DNA from: Lachnospiraceae bacterium UBA3804
GTDB taxonomy: Bacteria > Bacillota > Clostridia > Lachnospirales > Lachnospiraceae
Assembly: GCA_002368665.1 (NCBI GenBank)
Contig: DFEK01000009.1
Coordinates: 1-64,000, forward strand
Reading direction: 5' to 3'
DNA: 64,000 nt
The notes under the pieces were generated by a model. It made no database searches. It was not told the origin of the DNA and worked only from the letters and a program-made list of their open reading frames with translations. Each line of letters starts with the position of its first letter. The stretch's first letter is position 1. Of this stretch, positions 28,788-36,488 are shown piece by piece. The translations under genes and the position numbers were made by a program.

Positions 28788-29816
28788 TTAAAGTGTTTCA
28801 GCAATGCTGTAAATCAGTTTCTCGGTCTTTTCCCAACCCAGGCAGGCATCGGTAATGGATTTGCCATATACGCCTTCGCCGATTTTCTGGTTGCCGTCTT
28901 CGATATAGCTTTCCACCATGAAGCCCTTGACCATCTTTCCGATGTCCGCATTGTGACGGCAGGCATGAAGTACTTCGGAGATGATTCTCGGCTGTTCGAA
29001 CGGATTCTTTCCGGAATTTGCATGGTTCGTATCGATAACAACCGCGGGATTTAAGTAATCACCCTTCTGATATTCTTCATAAAGACGGATCAGGTCTTCG
29101 TAATGATAGTTCGGAAGCGACTGCCCGTGCTTATTCGTGGATCCTCTTAAAATCGCATGGGTATGCACATTTCCTTCGGAATGCACTTCCCATCCTCTGT
29201 AAATGAAGGTATGTCCGTGCTGTGCAGCATTGATGGCATTCATCATAACCGAGTAATCGCCGGAGGTGGGATTTTTCATTCCTACGGGAACGGAAATACC
29301 GGAAGCCACCAGTCTGTGCTGCTGATCTTCCACACTTCTTGCGCCGACCGCTACATAACCGAGCACATCATCCAAATACTGGTAATTCTCCGGATATAAC
29401 ATCTCGTCCGCGCAGGAAAAACCGGTCTCTTCCACCGCACGCATGTGCAGATGGCGGGTTGCGATAATTCCCTTGAACATATCCGGTTTTTCGTTGGGAT
29501 TCGGCTGATGCAGCATTCCCTTGTATCCGGCTCCCGTTGTTCTGGGCTTATTCGTATAGATTCTCGGAATGATAAAAATCTTATCCTCCACTTTCTCTTG
29601 GATGTCGCGAAGCCGAAGGGTGTAGTCGATCACACTGTCTTCGTTGTCTGCCGAGCAGGGACCGATGATGAGTAAAAGGCGGTCATCTTTTCCTTCAAAA
29701 ATACGTTTAATCTTCGCATTTCTGGTCTCCACCGTTTCTCTCATTTTACCGGTCAAAGGATACATTTCCTTTACTTCTGCCGGGATTGCAAGTTTACGTT
29801 CAAATTCCATTGCCAT
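28788..29816 (-). CDS. aroF: 3-deoxy-7-phosphoheptulonate (DAHP) synthase, class I
   Basis: First step of the shikimate pathway: it condenses PEP and erythrose 4-phosphate. IIGPCSADN, PRIYTNKPRTT and KNPTSGD match the AroF/AroG/AroH type (class I alpha), as do DTNHANSGK and VESYIEDGNQ. The 342-residue length is typical of the feedback-inhibited E. coli-like class. GAGG lies 9 nt before the ATG. It lies 36 bp after pheA and 38 bp before trpB2. The choice of symbol between F, G and H is arbitrary. Confidence 0.95.
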   Translation of the reverse strand: MAMEFERKLAIPAEVKEMYPLTGKMRETVETRNAKIKRIFEGKDDRLLLIIGPCSADNEDSVIDYTLRLRDIQEKVEDKIFIIPRIYTNKPRTTGAGYKGMLHQPNPNEKPDMFKGIIATRHLHMRAVEETGFSCADEMLYPENYQYLDDVLGYVAVGARSVEDQQHRLVASGISVPVGMKNPTSGDYSVMMNAINAAQHGHTFIYRGWEVHSEGNVHTHAILRGSTNKHGQSLPNYHYEDLIRLYEEYQKGDYLNPAVVIDTNHANSGKNPFEQPRIISEVLHACRHNADIGKMVKGFMVESYIEDGNQKIGEGVYGKSITDACLGWEKTEKLIYSIAETL

Positions 29817-29852
29817 AGTTTTATTCCTCTTTATCCTAAATTACTTTTTGTA

Positions 29853-30713
29853 TTATTCCAAAATCACATCTGCCGGGTAATTGCCCAGCACTTTGACCAT
29901 TTCACAGTTTTCTTCAAGTGCACGTAACATTTCCACACCCTTAACGCTTCCCAGATCGCCTTCTCCTTCAATGTAGAAATAATAACTCCAAAGGAGTTTT
30001 TTCTGCGGGCGGCTTCGTAAGGTTCTCATGTTAAATCCGAAGTCACCGATCGTGGTAATGGCCCGAGCTACGGAACCGGCTTCGTTTTTAACGATTAAGA
30101 TCAGCGTAAATGCTTCTTTTCGTTTAAAAATCTCGATCTGCTCTTTCTTCTCGGGATCCTTCCCTGCTGATAATACCACAAATCGGGTCGTATTGCTCTC
30201 ACTTTCGTTAATCGCTTTCTCCAAAACCTTCAGGCCGTAGATCTTCGCGGTTTCCGCACTTGCTATGGCCGCCATGGAAGGATCTTTAAGGAGTGCCACC
30301 TCTTTCGCCGCCTGTGCCGTATTGGTGGCAACCCTTTTTTCAAATCCATGGTTAAAAATATATTCACTACACTGATCCAGAGCCTGAGGATGGCTGTAGA
30401 CCGTTTTAATCTGCGATTTATCGGTTTCTTCGATGCCGAGAAGATTATGTACGATCGGCAGTTCGAAGATGCCTGCAATCTTTAATGTTCCGCCGTAGAG
30501 AAGGTCCGTTACCTGTGCCACTTCTCCGGCCGTGCTATTTTCAATCGGGAGAACGCCATAGTCGCATTCTTTTGACTCGACCGCTTCGTACGCTTGGCGG
30601 AAGGAGGCGTAGGAGTTTAATTCTCCCTCCGGAAAAATCTTTCCCGCCGCCACCTGTGCGAACGCTCCCTGAACTCCGCTGTATGCAATTTGTAATTTAC
30701 GTTCTCCGCTCAT
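29853..30713 (-). CDS. pheA: Prephenate dehydratase with ACT regulatory domain
   Basis: Converts prephenate to phenylpyruvate for phenylalanine synthesis. The catalytic part (residues 1-180) has YSGVQGAFA, LPIENSTAGEV and the TRF triad in SNTTRFVVLS. The ACT domain (residues about 195-280) has NEAGSVARA and SRPQK, the Phe-binding segment for feedback inhibition. No chorismate mutase domain is fused. I place the start at ATG 30713 (286 residues), just after GAGGA. A TTG at 30746 is less likely. First enzyme of the operon, behind the attenuator. Confidence 0.94.
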   Translation of the reverse strand: MSGERKLQIAYSGVQGAFAQVAAGKIFPEGELNSYASFRQAYEAVESKECDYGVLPIENSTAGEVAQVTDLLYGGTLKIAGIFELPIVHNLLGIEETDKSQIKTVYSHPQALDQCSEYIFNHGFEKRVATNTAQAAKEVALLKDPSMAAIASAETAKIYGLKVLEKAINESESNTTRFVVLSAGKDPEKKEQIEIFKRKEAFTLILIVKNEAGSVARAITTIGDFGFNMRTLRSRPQKKLLWSYYFYIEGEGDLGSVKGVEMLRALEENCEMVKVLGNYPADVILE

Positions 30714-30749
30714 TTCCTCATCCCATATAATCCGTATACTGTTCAAATA

Positions 30750-30822
30750 AAGAGCCGTTTACGGCTTTTTGATATTTATATCAAAAATGCCCTGTCCGAT
30801 AAAGGACAGGGCCGCATTTTTC
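30750..30822 (-). terminator. Attenuator of the pheA-aroF-trpB2 operon
   Basis: The main hairpin on the minus strand pairs CCCTGTCC with GGACAGGG (30804-30811 with 30790-30797, loop TTTATC) and extends through AAAAATG/CATTTTT across a short bulge, ending in a U-run. It starts 20 nt after the leader peptide stop. A second, weaker hairpin AGCCGT/ACGGCT (30753-30766) precedes pheA. Full terminators between a promoter and its first enzyme gene indicate attenuation rather than operon end. The competing antiterminator needs RNA folding to define. Confidence 0.78.
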
Positions 30823-30841
30823 TTCTAATCGTTCCTTACCT

Positions 30842-30973
30842 TCATCCCATACTCACAGACGTATTCTTAAACTGCCAACGCCAATAAAGGCCAGCAAAAA
30901 AGTTGCCAACCTGGAAAAAGGTAAATGCAAAAGCAGGTGCGATATTCAGTTGTGCACTTCTTTTTGCTGTCAT
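30842..30973 (-). CDS. Aromatic leader peptide (Phe/Trp/Tyr-rich, 43 residues)
   Basis: A short reading frame with ATG at 30971-30973 and TGA at 30842-30844, preceded by GGAGAA 4-6 nt upstream. The peptide has Phe at 15, 17, 19, 20, 25, 26 and 35 (core FAFTFFQVGNFF), then Tyr30, Trp31 and Trp33. Ten of residues 15-35 are aromatic. It lies between a strong promoter and a terminator before pheA. This is the classical layout of a leader peptide for ribosome-mediated attenuation, comparable in role to pheL of E. coli but longer. Not homologous by eye to a known protein; a small membrane protein is the alternative. Confidence 0.82.
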   Translation of the reverse strand: MTAKRSAQLNIAPAFAFTFFQVGNFFAGLYWRWQFKNTSVSMG

Positions 30974-31022
30974 TGTCTTCTCCGTTTTGCCACTTTAACG
31001 CGGCAAAGTAAATCTGTTATTT

Positions 31023-31051
31023 AGAATAACCCGAGCCGTGCGATATGTCAA
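31023..31051 (-). promoter_or_regulatory. Promoter of the pheA-aroF-trpB2 operon
   Basis: On the minus strand TTGACA (complement of 31046-31051), 17-nt spacer, TATTCT (complement of 31023-31028). Expected transcript start is near 31016, about 43 nt before the leader peptide ATG. Confidence 0.82.
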
Positions 31052-31101
31052 TAAAATTTTAATACTTTTATCATGGTGACTGACACCGTCACGTCCAAAC
31101 A

Positions 31102-31785
31102 CTACTCCGTATGGAACCTTTTCTTAAGCTCCGCCAAAACTTTCTTCCCCCTGAACACAATAAAGGCTACAAGGATCAGTACATTAACCACCATGCAGAT
31201 CGACCAGGGCAGAGGAGCCTTGCTGTTTACAATCATAATAACAATCCAAGGGATCACGCCCACCAGGAAATTCAGAAACGTATAAATCATGGAGTGCTCG
31301 GTAAGCCTTTTATCAACCAGCGAAAGCACTATTCCTGCCACCATGCACACGGCGCAGACGGACGGAATGATGTAATTCGGTGTAATCCAAAGGTTCGGAA
31401 CATCCCAGGCAAAATGGATAAAGATTTCCGTCACCTGACAGAGAAACGAGATCGTTATCATGGAAACAAACAAAGTCTGCAGAATGTTGTAATGCCTCTT
31501 CAGAACGACCTCCAAAAGCCATCCGGTAACAAGAAGCCATGCCACCACAACCGGGCTGAAATTCAAATGCTCGAACTTTAAGAACAGATAATCCATCGCC
31601 ACGGAAAGAATGCATGCGGCAATGACGCAGAAGGTAACGATTTTAAACGCCTTTCTGCGCCGGGTATCCGGGTAAATCTTCGGCCAATGATCCATCTCTC
31701 CTTCGCCGGTTAGGGCGTTCTGACATAAGGGGCACTTTTCCGGATTTCCGCCGACCTTTATTTTACAATACAAACACTCTTTCAT
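31102..31785 (-). CDS. DUF6320-like membrane protein with N-terminal zinc ribbon
   Basis: The 227-residue protein starts with two CxxC pairs (CLYC at residues 4-7, CPLC at 18-21), a zinc ribbon, followed by six hydrophobic segments from about residue 47. This agrees with DUF6320, a family seen beside alcohol-acetyltransferase-like genes in Lachnospiraceae. Its ATG overlaps the end of the acyltransferase gene by 4 bp, so translation is coupled. Possible roles are membrane docking or export for the acyltransferase product; this is inference. Confidence 0.8.
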   Translation of the reverse strand: MKECLYCKIKVGGNPEKCPLCQNALTGEGEMDHWPKIYPDTRRRKAFKIVTFCVIAACILSVAMDYLFLKFEHLNFSPVVVAWLLVTGWLLEVVLKRHYNILQTLFVSMITISFLCQVTEIFIHFAWDVPNLWITPNYIIPSVCAVCMVAGIVLSLVDKRLTEHSMIYTFLNFLVGVIPWIVIMIVNSKAPLPWSICMVVNVLILVAFIVFRGKKVLAELKKRFHTE

Positions 31786-33086
31786 TTTTTTGCTTTCTTT
31801 TCTTTCTTCCGCTTCGGAATCTCCGCGCCTTCTTCATAAGGCTCCGTGGAATACAGGGTTATCTCAATTCCTTCATCCGCAAAATGCTTGACAAAATCCC
31901 TGATTACCTGCGTATTTCGGTATGCATTGCTGATTCCGATGACCAGATCATCGCGGAATGTACTTAAGACCACAAACAGACTGCTTGTGGAACAAAAAGC
32001 GCTGTAGGATTCGATATCCTCAGAAACCTCTTCGGGGATTTTCAAAACACCAAGGTTGGAAACAACAGCGGTAACAGACTTGGCGATTTTTTTATTCACC
32101 GCGTTTACCACGGGATTCTTGATAAAAAGCGGAATCAGGCGGATGTATAACTCGCTCTCCATCTTCTCGTAATTGAGCATTTTCTCTTCCACCGCTTCGG
32201 GCGTAAGCTGCGCTTTCAAATCCTCCTGATACTTCTTTGCCACCTCTTCAAGCGTAGCGTCCGTGCAGAAATTCTGGCTGACATTCACGGAATTAAAGAA
32301 GTTTCTGGATGTTTTGGAAGGATAATAATTTCTAAGGTTCACCGGCATACTGACAGTAACCGGCTGTTTGCGCATCAGAACCGGCATGTCCTTAAAAATA
32401 GCCGTCATCAGCACCGCTCCGACATAGGAAGTTAACGAAACGCCGATTGCTTTGGCCCTGGTCAGCACTTCCTTCACGGGCATGTGAAGCTCCATAAACT
32501 GCGTCTGATGATACGGATACTTTGCCCCGCGGATATGGTAGGCGCGTTTCGTTTTGGAAACGCTTTTGTATTTGCGTCCGCTGGAATAAAACTGTTTAAA
32601 ACTGTCCTGCTCAAGATCCGCTTCCGATGCGCCGGATGTCATAAGCAAAGTATCGTATTTTCCCGGATAGCGCAGTTTCAAATAATGTGAAACGATCAGG
32701 TTTAAGAATTCGATCGCACCGTTTCCGTCCGCAATCGCATGGGAAAAATCCAAATTAATCCTATTGTTGTAGTACGATATCTGATAGTGCAATTTACCGA
32801 ACGTCTTTCGGTCAATCAGCATGGGACAGGGCGCCGTGGATTCTTTCTCAACCGTAGGCAAATCGTCCGTATGTTCCATATAATGCCAGAAAAAACCTCT
32901 TAAAATCGTCACCTGGTACTGCGGTCTTTCCTTTGCGGCCGCCAAAACCGCACGGCCGAGGATTTCTTCATCAATATCCTCTTTCAGTGTGCAGGACATA
33001 CGAAAAGATCTGGTGTCGCGCTCATTTGCACTCGCCAGAAAAACTTTCGCCACATTATCCACTCTGTACCATGTATCTTTAGCCAT
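31782..33086 (-). CDS. Alcohol acetyltransferase / condensation-domain-like acyltransferase
   Basis: The 434-residue protein carries the HxxxDG catalytic motif (HAIADGNG, near residue 135) of the CoA-dependent acyltransferase superfamily that includes alcohol acetyltransferases, wax-ester synthases and NRPS condensation domains. The C-terminal part has SNLGVLKIPEEV and an NxRxx-like end, as in alcohol acetyltransferases. The C-terminus ends in a Lys-rich tail (PKRKKEKKAKK). It sits between an alpha/beta hydrolase (3 bp gap) and the DUF6320 gene (4 bp overlap). Substrate unknown: an acyl ester of an alcohol or lipid is likely. Confidence 0.85.
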   Translation of the reverse strand: MAKDTWYRVDNVAKVFLASANERDTRSFRMSCTLKEDIDEEILGRAVLAAAKERPQYQVTILRGFFWHYMEHTDDLPTVEKESTAPCPMLIDRKTFGKLHYQISYYNNRINLDFSHAIADGNGAIEFLNLIVSHYLKLRYPGKYDTLLMTSGASEADLEQDSFKQFYSSGRKYKSVSKTKRAYHIRGAKYPYHQTQFMELHMPVKEVLTRAKAIGVSLTSYVGAVLMTAIFKDMPVLMRKQPVTVSMPVNLRNYYPSKTSRNFFNSVNVSQNFCTDATLEEVAKKYQEDLKAQLTPEAVEEKMLNYEKMESELYIRLIPLFIKNPVVNAVNKKIAKSVTAVVSNLGVLKIPEEVSEDIESYSAFCSTSSLFVVLSTFRDDLVIGISNAYRNTQVIRDFVKHFADEGIEITLYSTEPYEEGAEIPKRKKEKKAKK

Positions 33087-33089
33087 AAT

Positions 33090-34091
33090 CTAGAACAAAC
33101 CACCGATAAACCGGCTCACCGATTCCAGTGCCATGCCTGCTTTTTTCACAGGATGCATCTGGAATACATGCCAGGCTTCTTCATATTCTTCAAGCGCAGC
33201 AAGAACACCCGCTTTCAAAAGGACATTGTATAGTCTGACGGAATCGTCTTTCAACACCTCGTTGGATCCCACCTGAATCAGCACCGGCGGAAACGCATCA
33301 AAATCCGCATAAAGCGGACTGAATTTCGGATCCGAGAAATCAAAATTTTCATCTTCCATCGTATAGTCTTTAACTTCGTCGGGATCGTTATACTCATCGT
33401 TTAAGCCGCAGTAGGAATATCTTGCGGCGCGGATGTAGTCGTAAGAAAGAATCGGGTCAAGCTCCTTGCAGGATTCGTAACTTGAGCCGCTCATCGTCAT
33501 ATCCGTCCACGGGCTCATCAGTACAATACCTCTGGGGAGGAACCGGTACTGGGATTTTAATTTCAGTGCAAGTTCCAATGCAAGATTGCCGCCTGCGGAA
33601 TCACCGAGTAAAACCACTTCTCTTGCACCGTAGCCAAGCTGCATCACATAATTCCAGATAACCAGTGCATCTTCCACGGCTGCCGGATAAGGATGTTCCG
33701 GAGCAAGACGGTATTCGAAAGACAAAACATCAAGCCCCGTATACTCCGCCACATGTGCAGCCAGAATCCGTGCATACTGCAGGGATCCGCAGGTGTATCC
33801 CCCGCCGTGGCAATAAAGGATGATCCGGTCAGTCTCGTGTTTGAATTTCGGTCTGACCCATTCGCAGGGAATTTTTCTGACCTTAAAACTTTCCGCGGAG
33901 ATATTCATGGAAAGCTTGGCGATACCACCCAGAAGATTCTGCGTGGAACGCTGCTTCTTAATGTCTTCCAGATAAAACGATTTACCGGATGCCGAAACCT
34001 CATGAATTGCCTTCATGGCCTTCATTAATGGAGTCATCTGCAGTTCGTTTGTTTCATTGTCCGATGGCTGAATCACAATTTGTTTACTCAT
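33090..34091 (-). CDS. Alpha/beta hydrolase of the hormone-sensitive-lipase family
   Basis: The 333-residue esterase has the oxyanion motif HGGGYTCGS and the nucleophile motif GDSAGGN, which define the HSL (bacterial family IV) esterases. Near the end ILIQVGSNEVLKDDS supplies Asp and EAWHVFQM supplies His. No signal peptide; probably cytosolic. First gene of the three-gene set with the acyltransferase and DUF6320 protein, so it may hydrolyse or edit the same ester. Gap 3 bp. Confidence 0.9.
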   Translation of the reverse strand: MSKQIVIQPSDNETNELQMTPLMKAMKAIHEVSASGKSFYLEDIKKQRSTQNLLGGIAKLSMNISAESFKVRKIPCEWVRPKFKHETDRIILYCHGGGYTCGSLQYARILAAHVAEYTGLDVLSFEYRLAPEHPYPAAVEDALVIWNYVMQLGYGAREVVLLGDSAGGNLALELALKLKSQYRFLPRGIVLMSPWTDMTMSGSSYESCKELDPILSYDYIRAARYSYCGLNDEYNDPDEVKDYTMEDENFDFSDPKFSPLYADFDAFPPVLIQVGSNEVLKDDSVRLYNVLLKAGVLAALEEYEEAWHVFQMHPVKKAGMALESVSRFIGGLF

Positions 34092-34164
34092 TTTCCGTAT
34101 CCCGTCAATTTACACCGTTAAAAACATCTTTTCTATTCTACCACAAAAAAGCGCAGGCAGCACA

Positions 34165-34716
34165 TTAAATAACCGTGCTTTGTTGTTCCAGCATTTTCTT
34201 TGCCTTCGCACACCACTTAAGATACGCCTCGTAGGTTTCCGCGCCGAAGAGGGCCGTCAGATAATAATAGAGGTGATCCTCCTCTTCTTTAATGGGTTCC
34301 AGCGCTTTACAGTGCATTTTAAGAATTTGCAGATCCTGCTTAATTTCCTCTTCGAATAATTCTATGTTTCGAAGTGCGGTCTCCCGGTCTGACGCGCCCG
34401 CAAAAAAGAGTTTCAGAAGTGTTTCATACCGAAGTTCATTGCAGGCTCTTTCCTCCTTCAGCCAGTTTTCCAAAGATTTCTTGCCCCTTGCCGTAATGTG
34501 ATACGCAATTTTCTCCCTGGCTCCCTCCGAAGCTTTGCTGCTTTTCACCAGTTTGTCTTCTTCCAATTCTTTCAATGCAGGGTAGATATTCCCGAAACTT
34601 CCGTTCCAGAAAAACCGTATCGCCCCGTCTATGCGCTTTTTGATATCATATCCTGTCAGATCCTCATGGTTTAAAAGTCCCAGAATTACCACATGAATCT
34701 TTTTTTCTCTGGCCAT
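34165..34716 (-). CDS. PadR-family transcriptional regulator
   Basis: The 183-residue repressor has an N-terminal winged helix (VVILGLLNHEDLTGYDIKKRID, then GSFGNIYPALKELEEDKLV) and a C-terminal four-helix domain of PadR type 2 that forms the dimer. ATG 34716 follows AAGGGG by 6 nt. It is co-transcribed with the membrane-anchored hydrolase 23 bp upstream. A palindrome on the shared promoter (35580-35612) is its likely operator, giving autoregulation. Confidence 0.92.
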   Translation of the reverse strand: MAREKKIHVVILGLLNHEDLTGYDIKKRIDGAIRFFWNGSFGNIYPALKELEEDKLVKSSKASEGAREKIAYHITARGKKSLENWLKEERACNELRYETLLKLFFAGASDRETALRNIELFEEEIKQDLQILKMHCKALEPIKEEEDHLYYYLTALFGAETYEAYLKWCAKAKKMLEQQSTVI

Positions 34717-34739
34717 TTTAATCCCCTTTCCGAACAAAA

Positions 34740-35519
34740 TTATTTAAGTACATCCTCTTTCACATAACGAATCACTTCATCCGTTGTAAAGTAATCTTCA
34801 TGCTTAATCCCGCTGAAAATTCTGCACTCTGCGTTCGGATAGCAGGCAGCAAGTTTATGCTGAAGTTTGTCACTTAGCGTTTCATCACCGTCCGAGCCGA
34901 TAATCGTGACTGGGCAGGTGGTTGATGCTGCATAACGGTCTGCGCGGATATTGTTCCCTATAAAAACCTGAAACGGTCCCCAGAAAATCGGAATGATCTT
35001 ATTATACAAATCTGCACTTGTCCGGTATCCGGAGGCCAGTACAAGATGTTTGCATTCGCGTACGCTTGCAAGATACGACGCCATTCCGCATCCGTAGCTG
35101 TGTCCAAAAATATAAATGTCTTTCTCCGGATATCTCTCTTTGGCATAGTCATATAACTCTTCCGCCGTTTGCTGCATCGAGCGCAGATTCATTCTTCCCC
35201 TGCTTTTTTGCGTTCCGTAATAATCCGCAGAAAGCATCGGGCAGTCGAAGGCACCCCCGTACATTCCGATTGTATTGTAAGCGATATACATGGATCCTCC
35301 GAAGAACAGAATCACCTTGTCGGATTCTTTGTCCATATTGTAACCGTAGCCGTATAATTTCTCGGAGATTTGAATTTCCTCGGGTTCATACGTAACCTCT
35401 TTCAGCTGCCTGTCTCCTTTGTAAAAAGAATACGAAACGGTCTGCATGACGGTATCACTGACAAAATAAACAATCAGAACGATCATTATGACTTTCAGAA
35501 TGATGTATGCTGTATTCAT
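34740..35519 (-). CDS. Membrane-anchored alpha/beta hydrolase
   Basis: The 259-residue protein has an N-terminal transmembrane helix (about residues 5-25), then an alpha/beta hydrolase fold. The strand VILFFGG carries the oxyanion region, GHSYGCG the nucleophile, GSDGDETL the Asp and GIKHEDYF the His. All catalytic residues are present, and the domain should lie outside the cell. I use ATG 35519 with AGGA 8-9 nt upstream rather than 35543. It precedes padR in the same operon and may be the enzyme whose substrate the PadR protein senses. Confidence 0.85.
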   Translation of the reverse strand: MNTAYIILKVIMIVLIVYFVSDTVMQTVSYSFYKGDRQLKEVTYEPEEIQISEKLYGYGYNMDKESDKVILFFGGSMYIAYNTIGMYGGAFDCPMLSADYYGTQKSRGRMNLRSMQQTAEELYDYAKERYPEKDIYIFGHSYGCGMASYLASVRECKHLVLASGYRTSADLYNKIIPIFWGPFQVFIGNNIRADRYAASTTCPVTIIGSDGDETLSDKLQHKLAACYPNAECRIFSGIKHEDYFTTDEVIRYVKEDVLK

Positions 35520-35550
35520 TTGATTTTTCCTCATATGTCTCATCTTTGCG

Positions 35551-35573
35551 GTTTGTGTTAGTTTGTGTTAGTG
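35551..35573. repeat. Tandem 10-bp direct repeat
   Basis: Two head-to-tail copies of TTTGTGTTAG (with partial flanks) lie between the padR-operon promoter and the hydrolase start, in the 5' untranslated region. Function unknown. Confidence 0.7.
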
Positions 35574-35579
35574 TACTGG

Positions 35580-35639
35580 TATATATCATTTTGATATATC
35601 TTATCGATATATAATACTTTCTTTACGGTGGAATGTCAA
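35580..35639 (-). promoter_or_regulatory. Promoter and probable PadR operator of the hydrolase-padR operon
   Basis: On the minus strand TTGACA (complement of 35634-35639), 17-nt spacer, TATTAT (complement of 35611-35616). Directly at and after the -10, ATATATC-ATTTT-GATATAT forms a perfect inverted repeat (35581-35599), followed by another GATATAT at 35606-35612. A repressor bound there would block transcription. PadR proteins usually repress their own operon, so I infer that PadR is the binder. Confidence 0.72.
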
Positions 35640-35676
35640 ATTACCTAGTAACGAATCCATTGGGGTCTGTAGCATC

Positions 35677-35704
35677 AAAAAAAGAGTCGTCAAACGGCTC
35701 CTTT
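35677..35704 (-). terminator. Terminator of the patatin-hydrolase operon
   Basis: On the minus strand GAGCCGT pairs with ACGACTC (one C-A mismatch) across a CAA/TTG loop, followed by seven T residues. It lies 28 bp after the hydrolase stop at 35732. Confidence 0.72.
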
Positions 35705-35731
35705 CGTACGGTTCGTATTTAACGATAATGC

Positions 35732-36487
35732 TTACCGTTTTCTTACCCAGTCCATAATGAGTTCCACGGTCTGCTTTTGCTGTTCCGAGGCTGTAATTGT
35801 CGCATTCCTGTCTCCGTGCTGCTTGCCGTAGTTGCCGAACTGTCCGTGATTGCCGCCGGCCAGGACATACTTCTCGGTATCTTTCGGAAGATATCGTTCG
35901 GCTTTGGCCATTTTAGACCTGTTTAAAATTCCGTCTTCGGAGCCGTAAATGCTGATGCACCGAATATCATCCCCCATTTCTTTGGCCGGATAAGCGGCAA
36001 GCAAAATGACTCCCTCGAATTTGTCCGCATGGTCGGAAGCATAGTAAGCTGCCATGCAGCCACCCAGGGAATGTCCGCCGATATACCGGTTCTCGTAGGA
36101 ATACTGCGAAATAACATCATCCGCTTTATTTGGTTTTATAATTGCAAGATCATAGGGCATATCCACCAACAGAACATCCATGCCCTCTGCAGCGATTGCA
36201 TGCAGAATCGGTGCGTAGGCAGGCGCATCCACCTTGGCTCCCTGATAAAAGATAAGTGCATCGCTCTCAGACGGACCATCAAAAAAATAACCGTAATCGG
36301 TCTTTGTGATCTCAACCGTATCATCCGATTGAAGTGCGGCTTTGGCAGTCTCATCGGCATGATATGAAGTCAGCATATAAACCGTATTGGCAAGGGTATA
36401 CAGAATAAACAGGACCAGCGCAATTCGTCCGATCCCTTTTAAAATCTTTTGTTTTTTCGTTTGCTGCTTCGCCGCCCTGTGTTTCAA
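35732..36487 (-). CDS. Membrane-anchored alpha/beta hydrolase (hydrolase_5 type)
   Basis: The 251-residue protein has a Lys/Arg-rich start, one transmembrane helix (about residues 20-42) and an extracellular alpha/beta hydrolase domain. Catalytic candidates are Ser in GGHSLGGCM, Asp in YGSEDGIL and His in GGNHGQFG. The start is TTG at 36485-36487, with AAAGGA 11 nt upstream inside the end of the patatin gene, one base after its stop. That is translational coupling. It has the same anchored layout as the hydrolase at 34740. Confidence 0.85.
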   Translation of the reverse strand: MKHRAAKQQTKKQKILKGIGRIALVLFILYTLANTVYMLTSYHADETAKAALQSDDTVEITKTDYGYFFDGPSESDALIFYQGAKVDAPAYAPILHAIAAEGMDVLLVDMPYDLAIIKPNKADDVISQYSYENRYIGGHSLGGCMAAYYASDHADKFEGVILLAAYPAKEMGDDIRCISIYGSEDGILNRSKMAKAERYLPKDTEKYVLAGGNHGQFGNYGKQHGDRNATITASEQQKQTVELIMDWVRKR

Positions 36488-36488
36488 A

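Noticed and set aside
30700..31050. A T-box riboswitch upstream of pheA
   Set aside because: I found no AGGGTGGNACCGCG-like T-box sequence or long stem I. The leader peptide and terminator explain the region better.
35551..35573. Start of a CRISPR or longer tandem array
   Set aside because: Only two 10-bp units without spacers, and no cas genes in the window.
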